A stretch of DNA of 64,000 nt. Source: Corella eumyota. Lineage: Eukaryota > Chordata > Ascidiacea > Phlebobranchia > Corellidae. The DNA lies in assembly GCA_963082875.1 (NCBI GenBank), contig OY720102.1, positions 7,192,001 through 7,256,000 on the forward strand. The letters are read 5' to 3'. This document shows, piece by piece, positions 1 to 11,233 of the stretch; the stretch's first letter is position 1; each line of letters begins with the position of its first letter. The notes beneath the pieces were generated by a model that saw only the letters and a list, made by a program, of their open reading frames with translations, was not told the origin of the DNA and ran no database searches. Position numbers and translations under genes: made by a program.

Positions 1-720
1 GATCATTTCTTTAGATGCTGAGATGTCAGCCCACTTGAAAAACTAAAAATAAAATTTTTTATTTTCATGTTTTAATTTCCATAACATAAAAAAATGTTGA
101 TACATATTTTTGTAACAGCACAGCTAAAATAAAAATATGAAGATTTGAACACTTGTACTTTACGGTCCTTGTCAATTCTTTCTTAAACTTTACAATTATA
201 GTTTAATTTTTTAAGATTGTAAAGTATGAGTGATTCTAAAGATTTAACGTTGTTTTAAATTAATCTATTTTTTCTATTTATCGTTTATTATTTAAAATAT
301 AATTTTTGCTTCTACATATTCTATTATGCAATAGTTTTTACTTTCATTATGTGATTGTATTAAAATACCTCATGTTCATATTGGCATTCAATTGTTTATC
401 CATAATTATGTTACAATTAACAAAACTATTTTAACATTTTATAACCAAACTCAAAAAACAACTTTTAGTTTTTAATTAGGAAAAATAAATGACAAACAAA
501 TATACGGCAAATTAATAATCAAGATTCAGGATTACAGTTATAGCCTTTTTAATGGATAATAAATTAACATATTTAACTGATATTCTAAACTTACTTTGCA
601 TTTTCTTTTGCCCAACGCACAAGTGAAAAACACTTTCCCGTGGTTTGTCCCTTCTTTCGTGACTCGACAAACTTTCGAAGGTCTCTCGTGAGAGCAGTAA
701 GGAGGCTCCATAGAAGCCAA
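1..720 (-). other. ZGRF1: GRF zinc finger of ZGRF1 split over two exons
   Basis: Exon 720-595 encodes PPYCSHERPSKVCRVTKEG then NHGKVFFTCALGKRKCK; after a phase-0 intron, exon 42-1 continues FFKWADIS. Together they give the GRF pattern C-x-H ... N-x-G-(R/K)-x-F-(F/Y)-x-C ... C-x-F-F-x-W. The usual GRF arginine is lysine here (HGKVFF). The finger binds single-stranded DNA in related proteins. The intron 43-594 contains a short direct copy, near 152-183, of the inverted-repeat element seen at 37232-37387. Confidence 0.85.
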
Positions 721-3700
721 CTAACAAATTAACATAAAAGTTATTACCAGGTCTATATATCTATACCAATATACAGGGATTGAAATAACGAGTTGCTATT
801 TGCTAAAAGCGAATCGTTTTTTACATGTTTATTAGAAATAGCGAATCCACCAAAAATGATCCAGGCAAAAATAAAACAACCGCGTAAATTTACAATTTTT
901 TTTAAAAAGCTTATTTAATCCAGTTCCGAACTAATTTAACGACATGAGCATAACCTGCAGATACGTATATTACTATAGGGCATATAATTGTTGGGTTTGG
1001 TGACCATGCCACAACATACTTAAAATCTTTATGTAAACAATAATACTTTTGGCATGTTTTAAATCATTAAATTGATTTTGTCATTTTTTCCCGTTGCATT
1101 GTTGTAATATTAATTGTATATATTTTATTATTTACTTTTATCGTATTTATTATTTACTTTTATCAATGTGCAAAAAACCAAAATAAAACAAATAAAAAAA
1201 AATAACAAACACGTTGTTTGTGCAAAAAATTTGCATGTTACGTGAAGCTTTTTACTATTAATTAACAGTTGTTTAACAATACGTTATAATTTAAAAATGC
1301 AACGCAAGGCGTTAAGTGTTACAAAAACGCGAATATCATGACTTAGGCCTAACTATTGACCTGAAAAATCGACCACATTTGTACCCTGATATATATATTA
1401 TCCTTTGTTGTGAAAAAGGAAACCTTATGCCCTAAAAAATGTGTGTTTATTGCAAAATCCTTAGTTCCTATTTAAAGCCTCTTACTTAAGGAAACGAACC
1501 AAGGGCCTTATGTTGTAAAGCTAAGTGTTCTAACCACTACAACATGCTGCTGGTCAAAGTATCATTTTACATTTTTTTGTATATCTTTATCCTTGATGTG
1601 GTAAAGTCAAATGTGCGACTTAAACATAAAGTAAAATCAGTTTCTCCGACCCAGTCTCAAGTTGCCTGTGGTAGTTTGGGATTTTGTATAGATTATAATT
1701 GCCCGATAACTATGCTGCTGATTAAGTGCTGGTCCAGCTGGGGTATATACCATTTTTAGCACCTTACTCAAGGGCGCTACAGCATGAGAGCAGTGGGGAT
1801 GGGGATTGAACCAACAACCTCATGTGTGGTATAGCAAGTGTTCTTACCACTACACCACACTGCCGGTCAACATTGTTACCTATGTTAAACTGTAACATTA
1901 CAAAACCCAAAATTTAAAAAAATAGTTTATAAAGTTAATAGCAACCTTATAATATAAACATTACCTCTTCATCTGTTGGAGCATCAGGTTTGTTAACCTC
2001 TGGAAAAGAAAATGTTTCATCAATTTCGACAGAATTTTCAAAAGGTTGCAAAAATAATTTGCTAAGGTCAGCAACATTGATTAGAGAATAAAAACACTTA
2101 CTCTTTTCCCAAATTCTCTTGTTAATTTTTTCTAAATTTTTAATACAAAGAGTAAATATATTAGTATAAAATAGAAAAAAAAATTTGTATTACGAAAAAT
2201 TTAATTTTCGAATTATTACCAGAATAGTTGTTTACAAATTTAGTGAAAATTAAAAACTTTGTAAAAAAATAAAATATTTAATACTTGCCATATATAACTG
2301 CAGACCATGTTTTAATGTATTCCTCTACAGATGCAAAACAGACAGGAACAATTGTAAATGGCTGTTGTAAATTATTCACTGACAGTAAAGCAGCTTGCTC
2401 ATTTGTTGGAAAAAAAATCTCTTTCACGAATCGACTCTTTAAAATAAGTTTTAATTGTTTGTAAAACAAATAACTTTAAATATATGTATTATATAGAGCC
2501 GGAAATGTGGTGTAGTGGTCAGAACACTTGCTGCACCACCATAAGGTCGTGGGTTCAATCCCCATTGCTCTCATGCTGTAGCGCCCTTGAGTAAAGTGCT
2601 ATAAACAATATAAACTCCTGCTGAGCCAGCACTTAATCAGCAGCATAATCACCGGGCAATTATAATCTTTTTAATATCCCAAACTGCAAAAAGGCACCTC
2701 AAGACTGGGTCAGAGTAACTGATGTTACTCTATGTTTTGGTCGCGCTTTTGACCTTTCCATATCTAGATATATACCAAAAAAATATTTATACCTTTATTT
2801 TTTCCAACTCTTTCCTTATTTGGTTGTTTTCAATTCTTGACAGGTCACTACACAAGTTTAAAAGAAATAAATTACTTGTTTTATTTGTTTAATGTAGATA
2901 TGGTATCTTTAACTTAACAAATATTTCTGTTTAAATGCTGTGATTTTGACTTATCTAAAATTTGCTAAAACCTTTTTGTTATGTTTAAACTTTTGTTTAC
3001 ACTTATACGTATTTCTTACTTAAAGACTTTATAGTTTTTATATATACTTCAAAAGCATTTACTCATAATCAGTACATCGAACAGTTTGTTTTATTTTTTA
3101 TTAATAAAAAAAAACAAGTCAAAAATAGAAATATCTTAAAAAACAATAAAACTTTAACAACAAACAACATGTAACTAGAAAAAAAATAAAATAAACAGAA
3201 TAAAAAGCTAAACAATATACTTGAAATTTTTTAACATAATAACATAGTTTATACAACAAAGTTTATAAACTGTTGAACTAAACAAAATCTTCATCTGCAT
3301 AAAAGTTCATAAAGTCACAACCATAATAAGGAGAAACACATTCATCAATCACATGGGAATTATTACTATTATTCTTCTCTATATTATATGTTTCTTGTGA
3401 AATATCAAACTGGTTAGACTTATTGTGTGCATTATAGTCACAATACAACTTCGCGATTTTCTCCTGTTTTACAATTTCCTTTACCCAACTTTCTCTTACT
3501 TTTCTTGATTTCGTCTCATATCTATCAGGGGTAACAAACTTTCCCCAATTTGAAGTTGATTCTTTATTGTCCGAGTAATCATCATTCAAAAGTGAGGAAC
3601 TGGGTTTGAAAACATCAAAATCCTTTGAATTAATGTCATCGAAATTGTCTACATCAAATTGAAATTTTGGTGTTTCGTTTTTTAAATTAAAATTTGGATG

Positions 3701-6700
3701 TCTCAAGATTGGTTTCACATTGGGGTCACATTTAGGAGAATAACATTTATTATAATTATTAATTTCATGCTTAGAAGAAAATGAAGGAAAAGAAGGGGTG
3801 TCAGGTTGCGATTGTTCTACAAGACATGTGTTTGGACTATTTAAATCTCGGCCTGAAAATATATTGTCAGAATGATTAACAGTATCTATTGTGGGTAGAA
3901 GCGATGCATCAAAAAAGTCGCAAGAAGTGTCCATTAATTTTTTATTTTTGCAATTAGATAATTTTGAACGTAAAACAGTCGAATTTGTAGGTAACTTGCC
4001 AAAAATCCCATTTTTTTGAAATAAATTTGGAAATTTGCCAAAAAGTTGTTTAGGTTTATTGATTATCAAGTTGTCATGCGAAGCAACCTCACCCACCAAG
4101 CCTTTTATTTGAAGGACCGAATCCTTGTCACTCAACTTTTCTTTAACCTTGTCTAAAGTAGATATAGCAGCGCTACTGTTATAATATTTTCGACCACTTG
4201 TTTTTGAACTTTCTACATTGTTTAAAGAATTGACAGATAAACTTTCTGTATCACCAACTTTAAGTTGCTGTGAAGTTGTGTCTTGATTGCACTTCGTAGT
4301 TGCTACAAAATACTGGTCAAGCTTCACAGGAACTCTTTGCCCAACATGTGAGTTTTGGCTGCTGCCAGCTGAAATAACATCATCTTCCTCATTTAATTGT
4401 GGAACTATGTACCCATTGGTCGTATTGGACAAATTATGTGATTTATTGACATTATTTTTTTCTGTTGACAACTCTATAGGTGAAAAAGTCAAGTCTTTGT
4501 TGTACATTGTACAGCTGTCAGGTAGTTCAAATGAGTTAATTATTTCGAAAAATTCCTTTTCCAGATTTTGGAAATCCTTATGGGTTAAAAAATTACTTTG
4601 GAAATCTTCTTTCTCAGTTTGAAGTGTTTGAACCTCTTCTCTATTACAATTCGACAGTTCATGTTTGTTTCTATTATTAATGTCCTTGTTAGTATCAATA
4701 AGTGAAACAACGCTAACTTTAGAATTATTGACAGGATTAAAAAAAGGTTTATTTCCAGAAGGAGAAATCATCATTAAGTTGTCTTCAGAGTTTATTTGGC
4801 AATCGGACGTATTTGTAATATTACAGTTTACTGTTTCAAAAAGCTCAGATAGCTTTAGTGAATCATTGCAAATTTTTGTCAACGGAGAAGTAATGGATTT
4901 TGATTGGTCATTTAAATGAGACGATATGTTTTCTTTCAAATTTGTTTTAGCATCGGTTGAATAATTAAATGTTGTGTCACAGAAATCGAAACCAAAATCA
5001 AATGTAGGGATTGGTAACTCTAGATTGCAACTCATAAACAACTTGTTATCTACAGGCTCATTTTTAAAATTTTTATTTTTTTCATTTTTTAAATTTTTGT
5101 TCTTTTCATCTTTTAAATTTTGTTCCTCTACATCTTTTAAATTTTGTTCCTCTTCATCTTTTAAATTTTGTTCCTCTCCATCCTTTAAATTTTGTTCTTC
5201 ATCATCTTTTAAACTGTGTTTCTCTTCATCTTCCGAATTTTGTTCCTCTTCATCTCTTAAATTTTGTTTCTCTTCATCTTTTAAATTTTGTTTTTCTCCA
5301 TCTTTTAAATTTTGCCCCTCTTCATCTTTTAAATTTTGTTCCTCTTCATCTTTAAAATTTTGTTCCTTTTCATCCTTTAAATTTTGTTCCTCTTCATCTT
5401 TTAAATTTTGCTCCTTGGCATCTTTTAAATTTTGTTCTACTCCATCTTTTAAATTTTTTTTCTCTTCATCTTTTAAATTTTGTTCCTCTTCATCTTTTAA
5501 ATTTTGCTCCTCTTCATCTTTTAAATTTTGTTCCTCTTCATCTTTCAAATTTTGTTCCTCTTCATCTTTTAAATTTTGTTCCACTTCATCTTTTAAATTT
5601 TGTTCCTCTTCATCCTTTAAATTTTGCTCCTTTTTATCTTTCAAATTTTGTTCTTTTTCATCTTTCAAATTTTGTTCCTCTACATCTTTTAAATTTTGTT
5701 CCTCTTCGTCTTTTAAATTTTGTTCCTCTTCATCTATTAAATTTTGTTCCTCTTTATCTTTAAAATTTTGTTCCTTTTCATCTTTTAAATTTTGTTCCTC
5801 TTTATCTTTAAAATTTTGTTCCTTTTCATCCTTTAAATTTTGTTCCTCTTCATCTTTTAAATTTTGCTCCTTGGCATCTTTTAAATTTTGTTCTACTCCA
5901 TCTTTTAAATTTTTTTTCTCTTCATCTTTTAAATTTTGTTCCTCTTCATCTTTTAAATTTTGCTCCTCTTCATCTTTTAAATTTTGTTCCTCTTCATCTT
6001 TCAAATTTTGTTCCTCTTCATCTTTTAAATTTTGTTCCACTTCATCTTTTAAATTTTGTTCCTCTTCATCCTTTAAATTTTGCTCCTTTTTATCTTTCAA
6101 ATTTTGTTCTTTTTCATCTTTCAAATTTTGTTCCTCTACATCTTTTAAATTTTGTTCCTCTTCGTCTTTTAAATTTTGTTCCTCTTCATCTTTAAAATTT
6201 TGTTCCTCTCCATCTTTTAAATTTTGTTCCTCTTTATCCTTTAAATTTTGTTTCTCTTCATCTTTTAAATTTTGTTCCTCTTTATCTTTAAAATTTTGTT
6301 CCTCTTCATCCTTTAAATTTTGTTCCTCTTCATCTTTTAAATTTTGCTCCTTATCATCTTTTAAATTTTGTTCTACTCCATCTTTTAAATTTTTTTTCTC
6401 TCCATCTTTTAAATTTTGTTCCTCTTCATCTTTTAAATTTTGTTCCTCTTCATCTTTTAAATTTTGTTTCTCTCCATCTTTCAAATTTTGTTCTTCTTCA
6501 TCTTCTAAATTTTGCTCGTTTTCTTTTTTAGAGTTTTGTTTCTTGATATTAGGATTGCCAAAATTTGATTGACTTAGACTGCAATCACTATTAAATTCGC
6601 CAGTAAAACAATGAAGAGATAGGTCATCAGGAACTTCTTGTCTTGATACATCTCGACAATCAATGTTATTGTTAAAACACCTTTTATTTATCAAAGTATC

Positions 6701-9700
6701 CAATTTATTCTGAGTTTTAGTCAAGACAACATTAGGTTTACATAAATCAATGTTTTGTTCCGAAACTAAATTAAGGTTGTCAGTTGTAATCAAAAAGGGG
6801 CTTGATTCGCATTTACTTATAATTTTTTTGTCGTGGTCATTAAGTGTTTTGATTTGACCATCAATCCTGTCTTTTTTGCTGCCCAATTTAACGTCCAATA
6901 CCCTAGACTGACATTCTATATTATTCTCACAAGAAGTTTTACTAAGCAGATGATTTTGGGTAAGCTCAGCAATATTGTTTTTTCGATAAACTTGTTTGTC
7001 CACTTTTATCACAATTTCTGATAGCACTGTCGCACATATCTCATTTATTGTTTTGTTACTTTCATGATTGATGCCAGTACAAAACGTTTTCGAGGATTGC
7101 TTACTCAATGCATCGACACTCAAAATTTTGCTTTTGGTATTTGCGTGTGACTTGTGTTTTCTTTTTCTTTTCAACCTACAGAATGGAAAACAAATTGAAC
7201 AACAAATTGACTTTTATTTTTATTTTATTTTAAATTCAATTTGCTTTCCATTCTGAGCTTTATCATAGCACTATATTGCTTTACTAATGATGTCTACAAA
7301 AATCCTATGTGTATAAATTAAATTAGAGCTCACATTAAATTCAAGTGTTTATATTCACCCTATTAGCTGTTACTAATCTGACTGTATCTTAACTAATTTT
7401 AATCCAAGAAGTATAACTAACAAGCAAGATAATAAAAAAAATATATATATGTGATATACCTGGCGGGTGAATTTGTTGGTGATAAATTTTCTTTTAAATT
7501 CAAATTTGCAGTTTGAAAATTTGAGACGGTAGTGATTGTAGTAAATGCTTCAGGTTTCTAAAAACATAAAAAAAAATTATATATAGGTGTTTGATACTAT
7601 TGGTTCTTATTACACAATAAACAGTGAGTTATTTAAAATTCTTATCGTTTATAGCGCCTTACTCAAAAGCGCTACAGCATGAGAGCAGTGGGGATTGAAC
7701 CCTCGACCTCATGTGGTGTAAAAAGTTTTCTAACCACTACATTATGCTGCCGAAAATTATTAGCCTATCTTTCTATACAAACACTTTTAAATAACTTCAG
7801 AAAAAATAACAAACTACTAAAAAATTATTTTTGTATTTTTGCAAAAAAAATTTATATCTTTGCAATGTTATAAAAATGTTTTTCCGATTTATAAATTAAC
7901 CTTTTTTAGTTCTTTTGAGCTCACTAACATTTTTAATAAATCTTCTGCTCCCCTAACTTGGTTGTTGTTTTTTTGTAAAACTGAACTTTCTTCATTTGTT
8001 GATGTATTCATACCACTCCATATTCCACTGTTCTGGGTTGAACCATTAATTTCCTAACCAAAACAAAGTTATTATTTTGTTGGTAAATATTTCAAAACAT
8101 TTTTATTTGAAATTTTTACTTCATTAAGAACGTCAAAAATAAATTTATAAATAAAAGTTTCATTATTAGATTAAATTTGCGAATTGGTTTAATTGTATTG
8201 TGATTATGTACCCAATAACTACAAAATAAACCTTTTCTTGTTTTTTTTTTAATTTAAATAAACAATTAGGAATTTTATTGTAATAAACAAAAAATTCGAA
8301 CTCCAATTTTTATTATTGGTATTGCATATACAATAGACAAAATTAAAAATAAGTTACCTTTGATTTTAAATAAACAAACTTTGATTTTAAATAAAACAAA
8401 AAAGATTTCAGATAAAATAAACAAGCAATTTTTTGAAGTTAGTAATATCAGTTTGAAGTTAGTAATATCAGGATATACATTATCCAAATTTTAAAAGTAA
8501 AATTTTTAAATTAATCTATGAAATTTAATTTATATATGATTTTCAATAATTTTATATAACAATAATAATATTTTTTAAAATTAAAGATTTTAAACCCAAG
8601 TAAATGTAAAGACAATAACCGTAATTAACCTGGTTCTTTTCAGATGAGGAAGATAATACAGTTTTAACAGCAGGTGACAGCCTTCTAGGGACCGTGAAAG
8701 ATCGCTTACGTTTCAGTAAAACTAAAGTATTGTCAATCTTAAAGAAAAATATTTTAAAGAAATATTGTTTTAAGTCTATATTTATATTAAATGGAGCATA
8801 GTAGCTGTTACATATTATATATGTACATGTTAATTTATAAGCCTACAAAATAACTCAAATGGCAGGTGAATTAGTGTGAACAAATATTAGTTATGACTAT
8901 ATTATAACAATGAAATTCCTGAGTGTAAGTCAAGCTATTAAATAGTTTATGGAAATGATGATAACACACTAAATAGTAAATACAAGGCTGGGTGGTTTAA
9001 ATGTTTTAAAATTTAAAAAGTTTAAATTAGTACCTGAACACTTGACTTTTTCTGATCATTGAATTGTGGAACTGTTACTTGTGACATACTGCTACCGGAC
9101 ATAGATTCAACAAATGTTGTGGATGTAGATTTGGGTGAAATGAGAGAGATTTCTTCTTCAACTTGAATCAAGTATTTTCCACTTTCAAAATCTAAGCCCG
9201 GTTTAACCTAAAAGAATGTAATATTGCCTATTTAGGTTTACTGTAAAACAAAAAAGTTTTTTAATACCGATTTATTGTAGAAAATATTATCTTCACGTTT
9301 ACAATCAAATTGTAAAGCAATCTACATATGTAAAATGCTAAGTAACCTATATGCAACACACTACGTTACACTTGTACTACTGCACCAAAAAAAGCGTTAA
9401 CAATACATAACTTACAACTAGGGATGGGCCAATCGAATCCGAGTCCGAGTACTCGGCCCGAGTATTAAGCATATTTTAATACTCGTGCTCGTCGAGCATT
9501 TTTTAGTACTCGGACGCCGAGTAATAATTTGTCATTTAAGATCGTATACGATTTACTAAACATAAAAAAACACGAGGTTTGCCTTTTTCTAATAATTTGT
9601 AATCTACTCTCAATTATATTACGTTATTTAAGCAACAATTGCGCAACTAATACACTTTTTACTACACTTTTTTTACTAAATTTTACGCATAATAAATTTG

Positions 9701-10247
9701 AGACTTAAACATTTTCGTTTGGACTTAAAATGATATTGCTATCAGCGGTAAGTAGTTTTGCCAACGTTAAACCTTTTATAATTCATAAATATGTGTTTTT
9801 TGGCAAATTTTGCAGTTTTAAAATTATGCGGGAAAGATTCTCGTGAACAGTTATATACGTTTAAATGACGTCATAACCGAGTACTCTGACTCGGGCGAGT
9901 ATCGCGACAAAATACTCGGGCTCATCGAATCCGAGTAATTTGGATTTCAGCCCATCCCTACTTACAACAATTTTTTCTAGGTATAGAGTTGTTAGTTGTT
10001 GTTTTGAATCATCAGCAAGTGAACCTCTTGTATCGTCATTGAGAGCCAGAATTAAAATCCCATCTTGCCAAGTTTTGCGCTTCTTAGTTTTTTGATGCGT
10101 GTATAAAACCTGGATTAATTTTATTTTTGTTTTGCTTTAGTAATAATAAGCAGTTAAAAGTTTCAAAACTTAAATATGATATCCACAATAGTTTAAAATA
10201 TAATATTATATATATATATATATATATACCTTAAATTTTCTCTTCAT
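1..10247 (-). CDS. ZGRF1: ZGRF1-like DNA repair helicase, N-terminal part and GRF zinc finger (runs off left edge)
   Basis: Twelve coding exons read on the minus strand: 10247-10230, 10109-9966, 9207-9034, 8737-8630, 8053-7901, 7557-7460, 7175-3278, 2847-2793, 2436-2289, 2131-1965, 720-595, 42-1. The start of exon 2 (VLYTHQKTKKRKTWQDG) and of exon 3 (VKPGLDFESGKYLI) match the N-terminal domain of ZGRF1. Exon 4 carries the LKRKRSF..P motif found after it, and the last two exons form a GRF zinc finger. ZGRF1 is a nuclear SF1 helicase that promotes homologous recombination at damaged forks; its helicase domain would lie left of the window. Exon phases fit throughout except between 7175-3278 and 2847-2793. 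There the large exon ends in an in-frame stop and I found no good donor with the needed two-base overhang. One intron (2288-2132) appears to be GC-AG. The ATG at 10247 gives a six-codon first exon. Confidence 0.8.
721..1964. other. ZGRF1 intron, mostly non-coding
   Basis: AT-rich intron between the GRF exon and the exon ending at 1965. It holds SINE material at 1487-1866. I see no other gene in it. Confidence 0.5.
1487..1866 (-). mobile_element. tRNA-derived SINE, full copy plus a 5' fragment of another
   Basis: 1571-1866 is a minus-oriented full copy, from the TTTGTATATCTTTATCC tail to the CTGCCGG head. 1487-1556 is the diverged head of a second copy inserted next to it. Confidence 0.85.
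1965..2847 (-). other. ZGRF1: ZGRF1 exons just before the GRF finger
   Basis: Three exons: 2847-2793 (DLSRIENNQIRKELEKIK), 2436-2289 (FFPTNEQAALLSV, then VPVCFASVEEYIKTW) and 2131-1965 (KINKRIWEKSKCFYSLINV, ending PDAPTDEE). The segment with a Phe-Pro start followed by IVPVCFASVEEY resembles the stretch that precedes the zinc finger in ZGRF1 homologues. A plus-strand SINE (2499-2783) fills the intron between the first two. Confidence 0.65.
2499..2783 (+). mobile_element. tRNA-derived SINE
   Basis: Plus-oriented copy with the tRNA-like head GTGGTGTAGTGGTCAGAAC, the B-box GTGGGTTCAATCC, and an end at a TATATACCAAAAAA tail. It lies in a ZGRF1 intron. Confidence 0.88.
3278..7175 (-). other. ZGRF1: Giant ZGRF1 exon with octapeptide repeat
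   Basis: A 3.9-kb open exon follows acceptor TGTAG at 7176. It is joined to the previous exon by a split Arg codon (AG|G), giving SPTNSPAR then LKRKRKHKSH. The encoded part of about 1,300 residues is hydrophilic, rich in Asn, Lys, Ser and Asp, and is probably disordered like the middle of other ZGRF1 proteins. Its middle third is a long array of EEQNLKDE-type octapeptides. It ends DEDFV followed by an in-frame stop at 3278. The sequence AATAAA occurs on the minus strand near 3090, so a short isoform ending here is possible. Confidence 0.7.
5085..6535 (-). repeat. 24-bp coding minisatellite (EEQNLKDE octapeptide, about 60 copies)
   Basis: On the plus strand the unit reads roughly TTTTAAATTTTGTTCCTCTTCATC. 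It repeats every 24 bp with scattered substitutions and keeps the ZGRF1 frame open for about 60 copies. Variants such as QNFKD, KNLKD, QNLRD and HSLKD occur in ordered runs. A run of 19 units is itself repeated at a 456-bp offset: the block with KKEQNLKD near 5630 recurs near 6086. This shows growth by unequal exchange of multi-unit blocks. Confidence 0.95.
7646..7752 (-). mobile_element. SINE head fragment
   Basis: Only the tRNA-like 5' third is present (GCGCCTTACTC through TGCTGCCG), in a ZGRF1 intron. Confidence 0.8.
8630..10247 (-). other. ZGRF1: ZGRF1 N-terminal domain exons 1-4
   Basis: Exon 1 encodes only MKRKFK. Exon 2 gives VLYTHQKTKKRKTWQDG and ends LYLEKIV. Exon 3 opens VKPGLDFESGKYLI, and exon 4 carries LLKRKRSFTVPRR. 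All four exons are multiples of three and joined in phase 0. The order of motifs is that of the conserved DUF2439-type domain at the N terminus of ZGRF1 proteins. Intron 2 contains a hAT-type MITE immediately after the exon 2 donor. Confidence 0.82.
9419..9960. mobile_element. hAT-type MITE inside ZGRF1 intron 2
   Basis: The element starts TAGGGATGGGC and ends with the exact inverse GCCCATCCCTA. It is flanked by perfect 8-bp duplications CTTACAAC at 9411-9418 and 9961-9968. Subterminal CTCGG/CCGAG motifs recur at both ends. It contains no transposase frame, so it is non-autonomous. The 8-bp target duplication and TIR type indicate the hAT superfamily. The right duplication overlaps the exon 2 splice donor of ZGRF1. 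Confidence 0.93.
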
Positions 10248-10252
10248 TATGT

Positions 10253-10268
10253 CTATGTAAAATTAATT
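10253..10268 (-). promoter_or_regulatory. Possible trans-splice acceptor of ZGRF1
   Basis: On the minus strand TTAATTAATTTTACATAG ends 5 bases before the ATG at 10247. This is a good 3' splice site with no matching upstream exon. In tunicates such sites accept a spliced leader, often for downstream operon genes. Inferred from sequence only. Confidence 0.4.
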
Positions 10269-10537
10269 AAGTCCAATTTCTTACAAATGTTTTAAAATGT
10301 TAAAGAGCTACAGGAATTTAGTACCTAGCAATTTTTCTACGAAAAAATCAGAATTTAATGTTAAAAGTATAACTTTATATAGAACATGAATTAAAACCAA
10401 ACAGTATGTTGGTAGATTTGTTTGAACATTTGCAAACCATATTTTTAAAGCACATATACATAATTTTTTTTAATGTTAGTCTTTGCAATATATTGTTTAA
10501 CTCCAAGATAGCTTGATATTGAAATCCACTGTTACAT

Positions 10538-10876
10538 CTAATAGTTGCAGTCTTTTGAATGCTGATGAGTCATTTCTATAGCCGAGTTATAGAGATCTAA
10601 GTCCATTGGCACTGTTGATTTTAGCTTATTATAACTCGTGCATTGAATATTGTACTGATTATCCACCATTCCTGAAACTTCTACAAGATCCTCAACAAGC
10701 TCACTCAATGGTGTGTTCATCATGACATTGACTTCGCCCTCCTTGCCACAATGTAACTGAAAAGACGTGCCATCCGATGATATTTTTCCAGAGTCCACGT
10801 TGCCAAGCAGAGTGACATTTTTTTGTACAAACTTCGGCAGCATAGATACTGTAACTCTGGGTCGTGTACCTTCCAT
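10538..10876 (-). CDS. RPA3: Replication protein A 14-kDa subunit
   Basis: Single-exon gene of 112 residues. The sequence from VSMLPKFVQKNVTLLGNV through SELVEDLVEVSGMV, CTSYNKLK and DLDLYNSAIEMTH lines up along its length with animal RPA3. The strongest match is the CTSY...F/L-D-L-x-LYN-x-A signature of the last strand and helix. RPA3 is one OB fold that holds together the RPA1-RPA2-RPA3 trimer, which coats single-stranded DNA in replication and repair. The length fits the family (about 110-121 residues). It lies just upstream of, and on the same strand as, the repair gene ZGRF1. No AATAAA follows within the gap; an ATTAAA lies about 65 nt after the stop. Confidence 0.92.
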   Translation of the reverse strand: MEGTRPRVTVSMLPKFVQKNVTLLGNVDSGKISSDGTSFQLHCGKEGEVNVMMNTPLSELVEDLVEVSGMVDNQYNIQCTSYNKLKSTVPMDLDLYNSAIEMTHQHSKDCNY

Positions 10877-10978
10877 TCCAAAACAAGCTTAACACTTTAA
10901 ACACTTGAGTGATTACTATAATTACGTTGTCTAAAAACATTAAATAAGTTACATTGATGCAGAAAAAACAAATGTGTG

Positions 10979-11233
10979 ACCTAAACATAGAGAAACGTCA
11001 TTTACTCTGACCCAGTCTTAAGTTGCCTGTGGCAGTTTTGAATATTGTAGATTATAATTGCCCGATCAATATTTATGCTGCTGATTAAGTGCTGGCATAG
11101 CAGGAGTTCATACTCTTTATAGAGCCTTACTCAATTTGTCAATGCCGCTACAGCATGAGTGAGAGCAGTGGAAAGTGAACCCACGACCTCACGTGGTTTG
11201 GCAAGTGTTCTTACCAGTACACCACCCTGCCGG
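10979..11233 (-). mobile_element. tRNA-derived SINE, tail missing
   Basis: Minus-oriented copy from CTAAACATAGAG to the CCTGCCGGT head; the A-rich 3' tail is absent. Confidence 0.85.

Noticed and set aside
4974-6572. Long plus-strand open frame (Ser/Phe/Cys-rich, over 500 codons)
   Set aside because: It is the antisense of the ZGRF1 24-bp repeat; a stop-free unit keeps other frames open too. The minus strand has splice support and homology.
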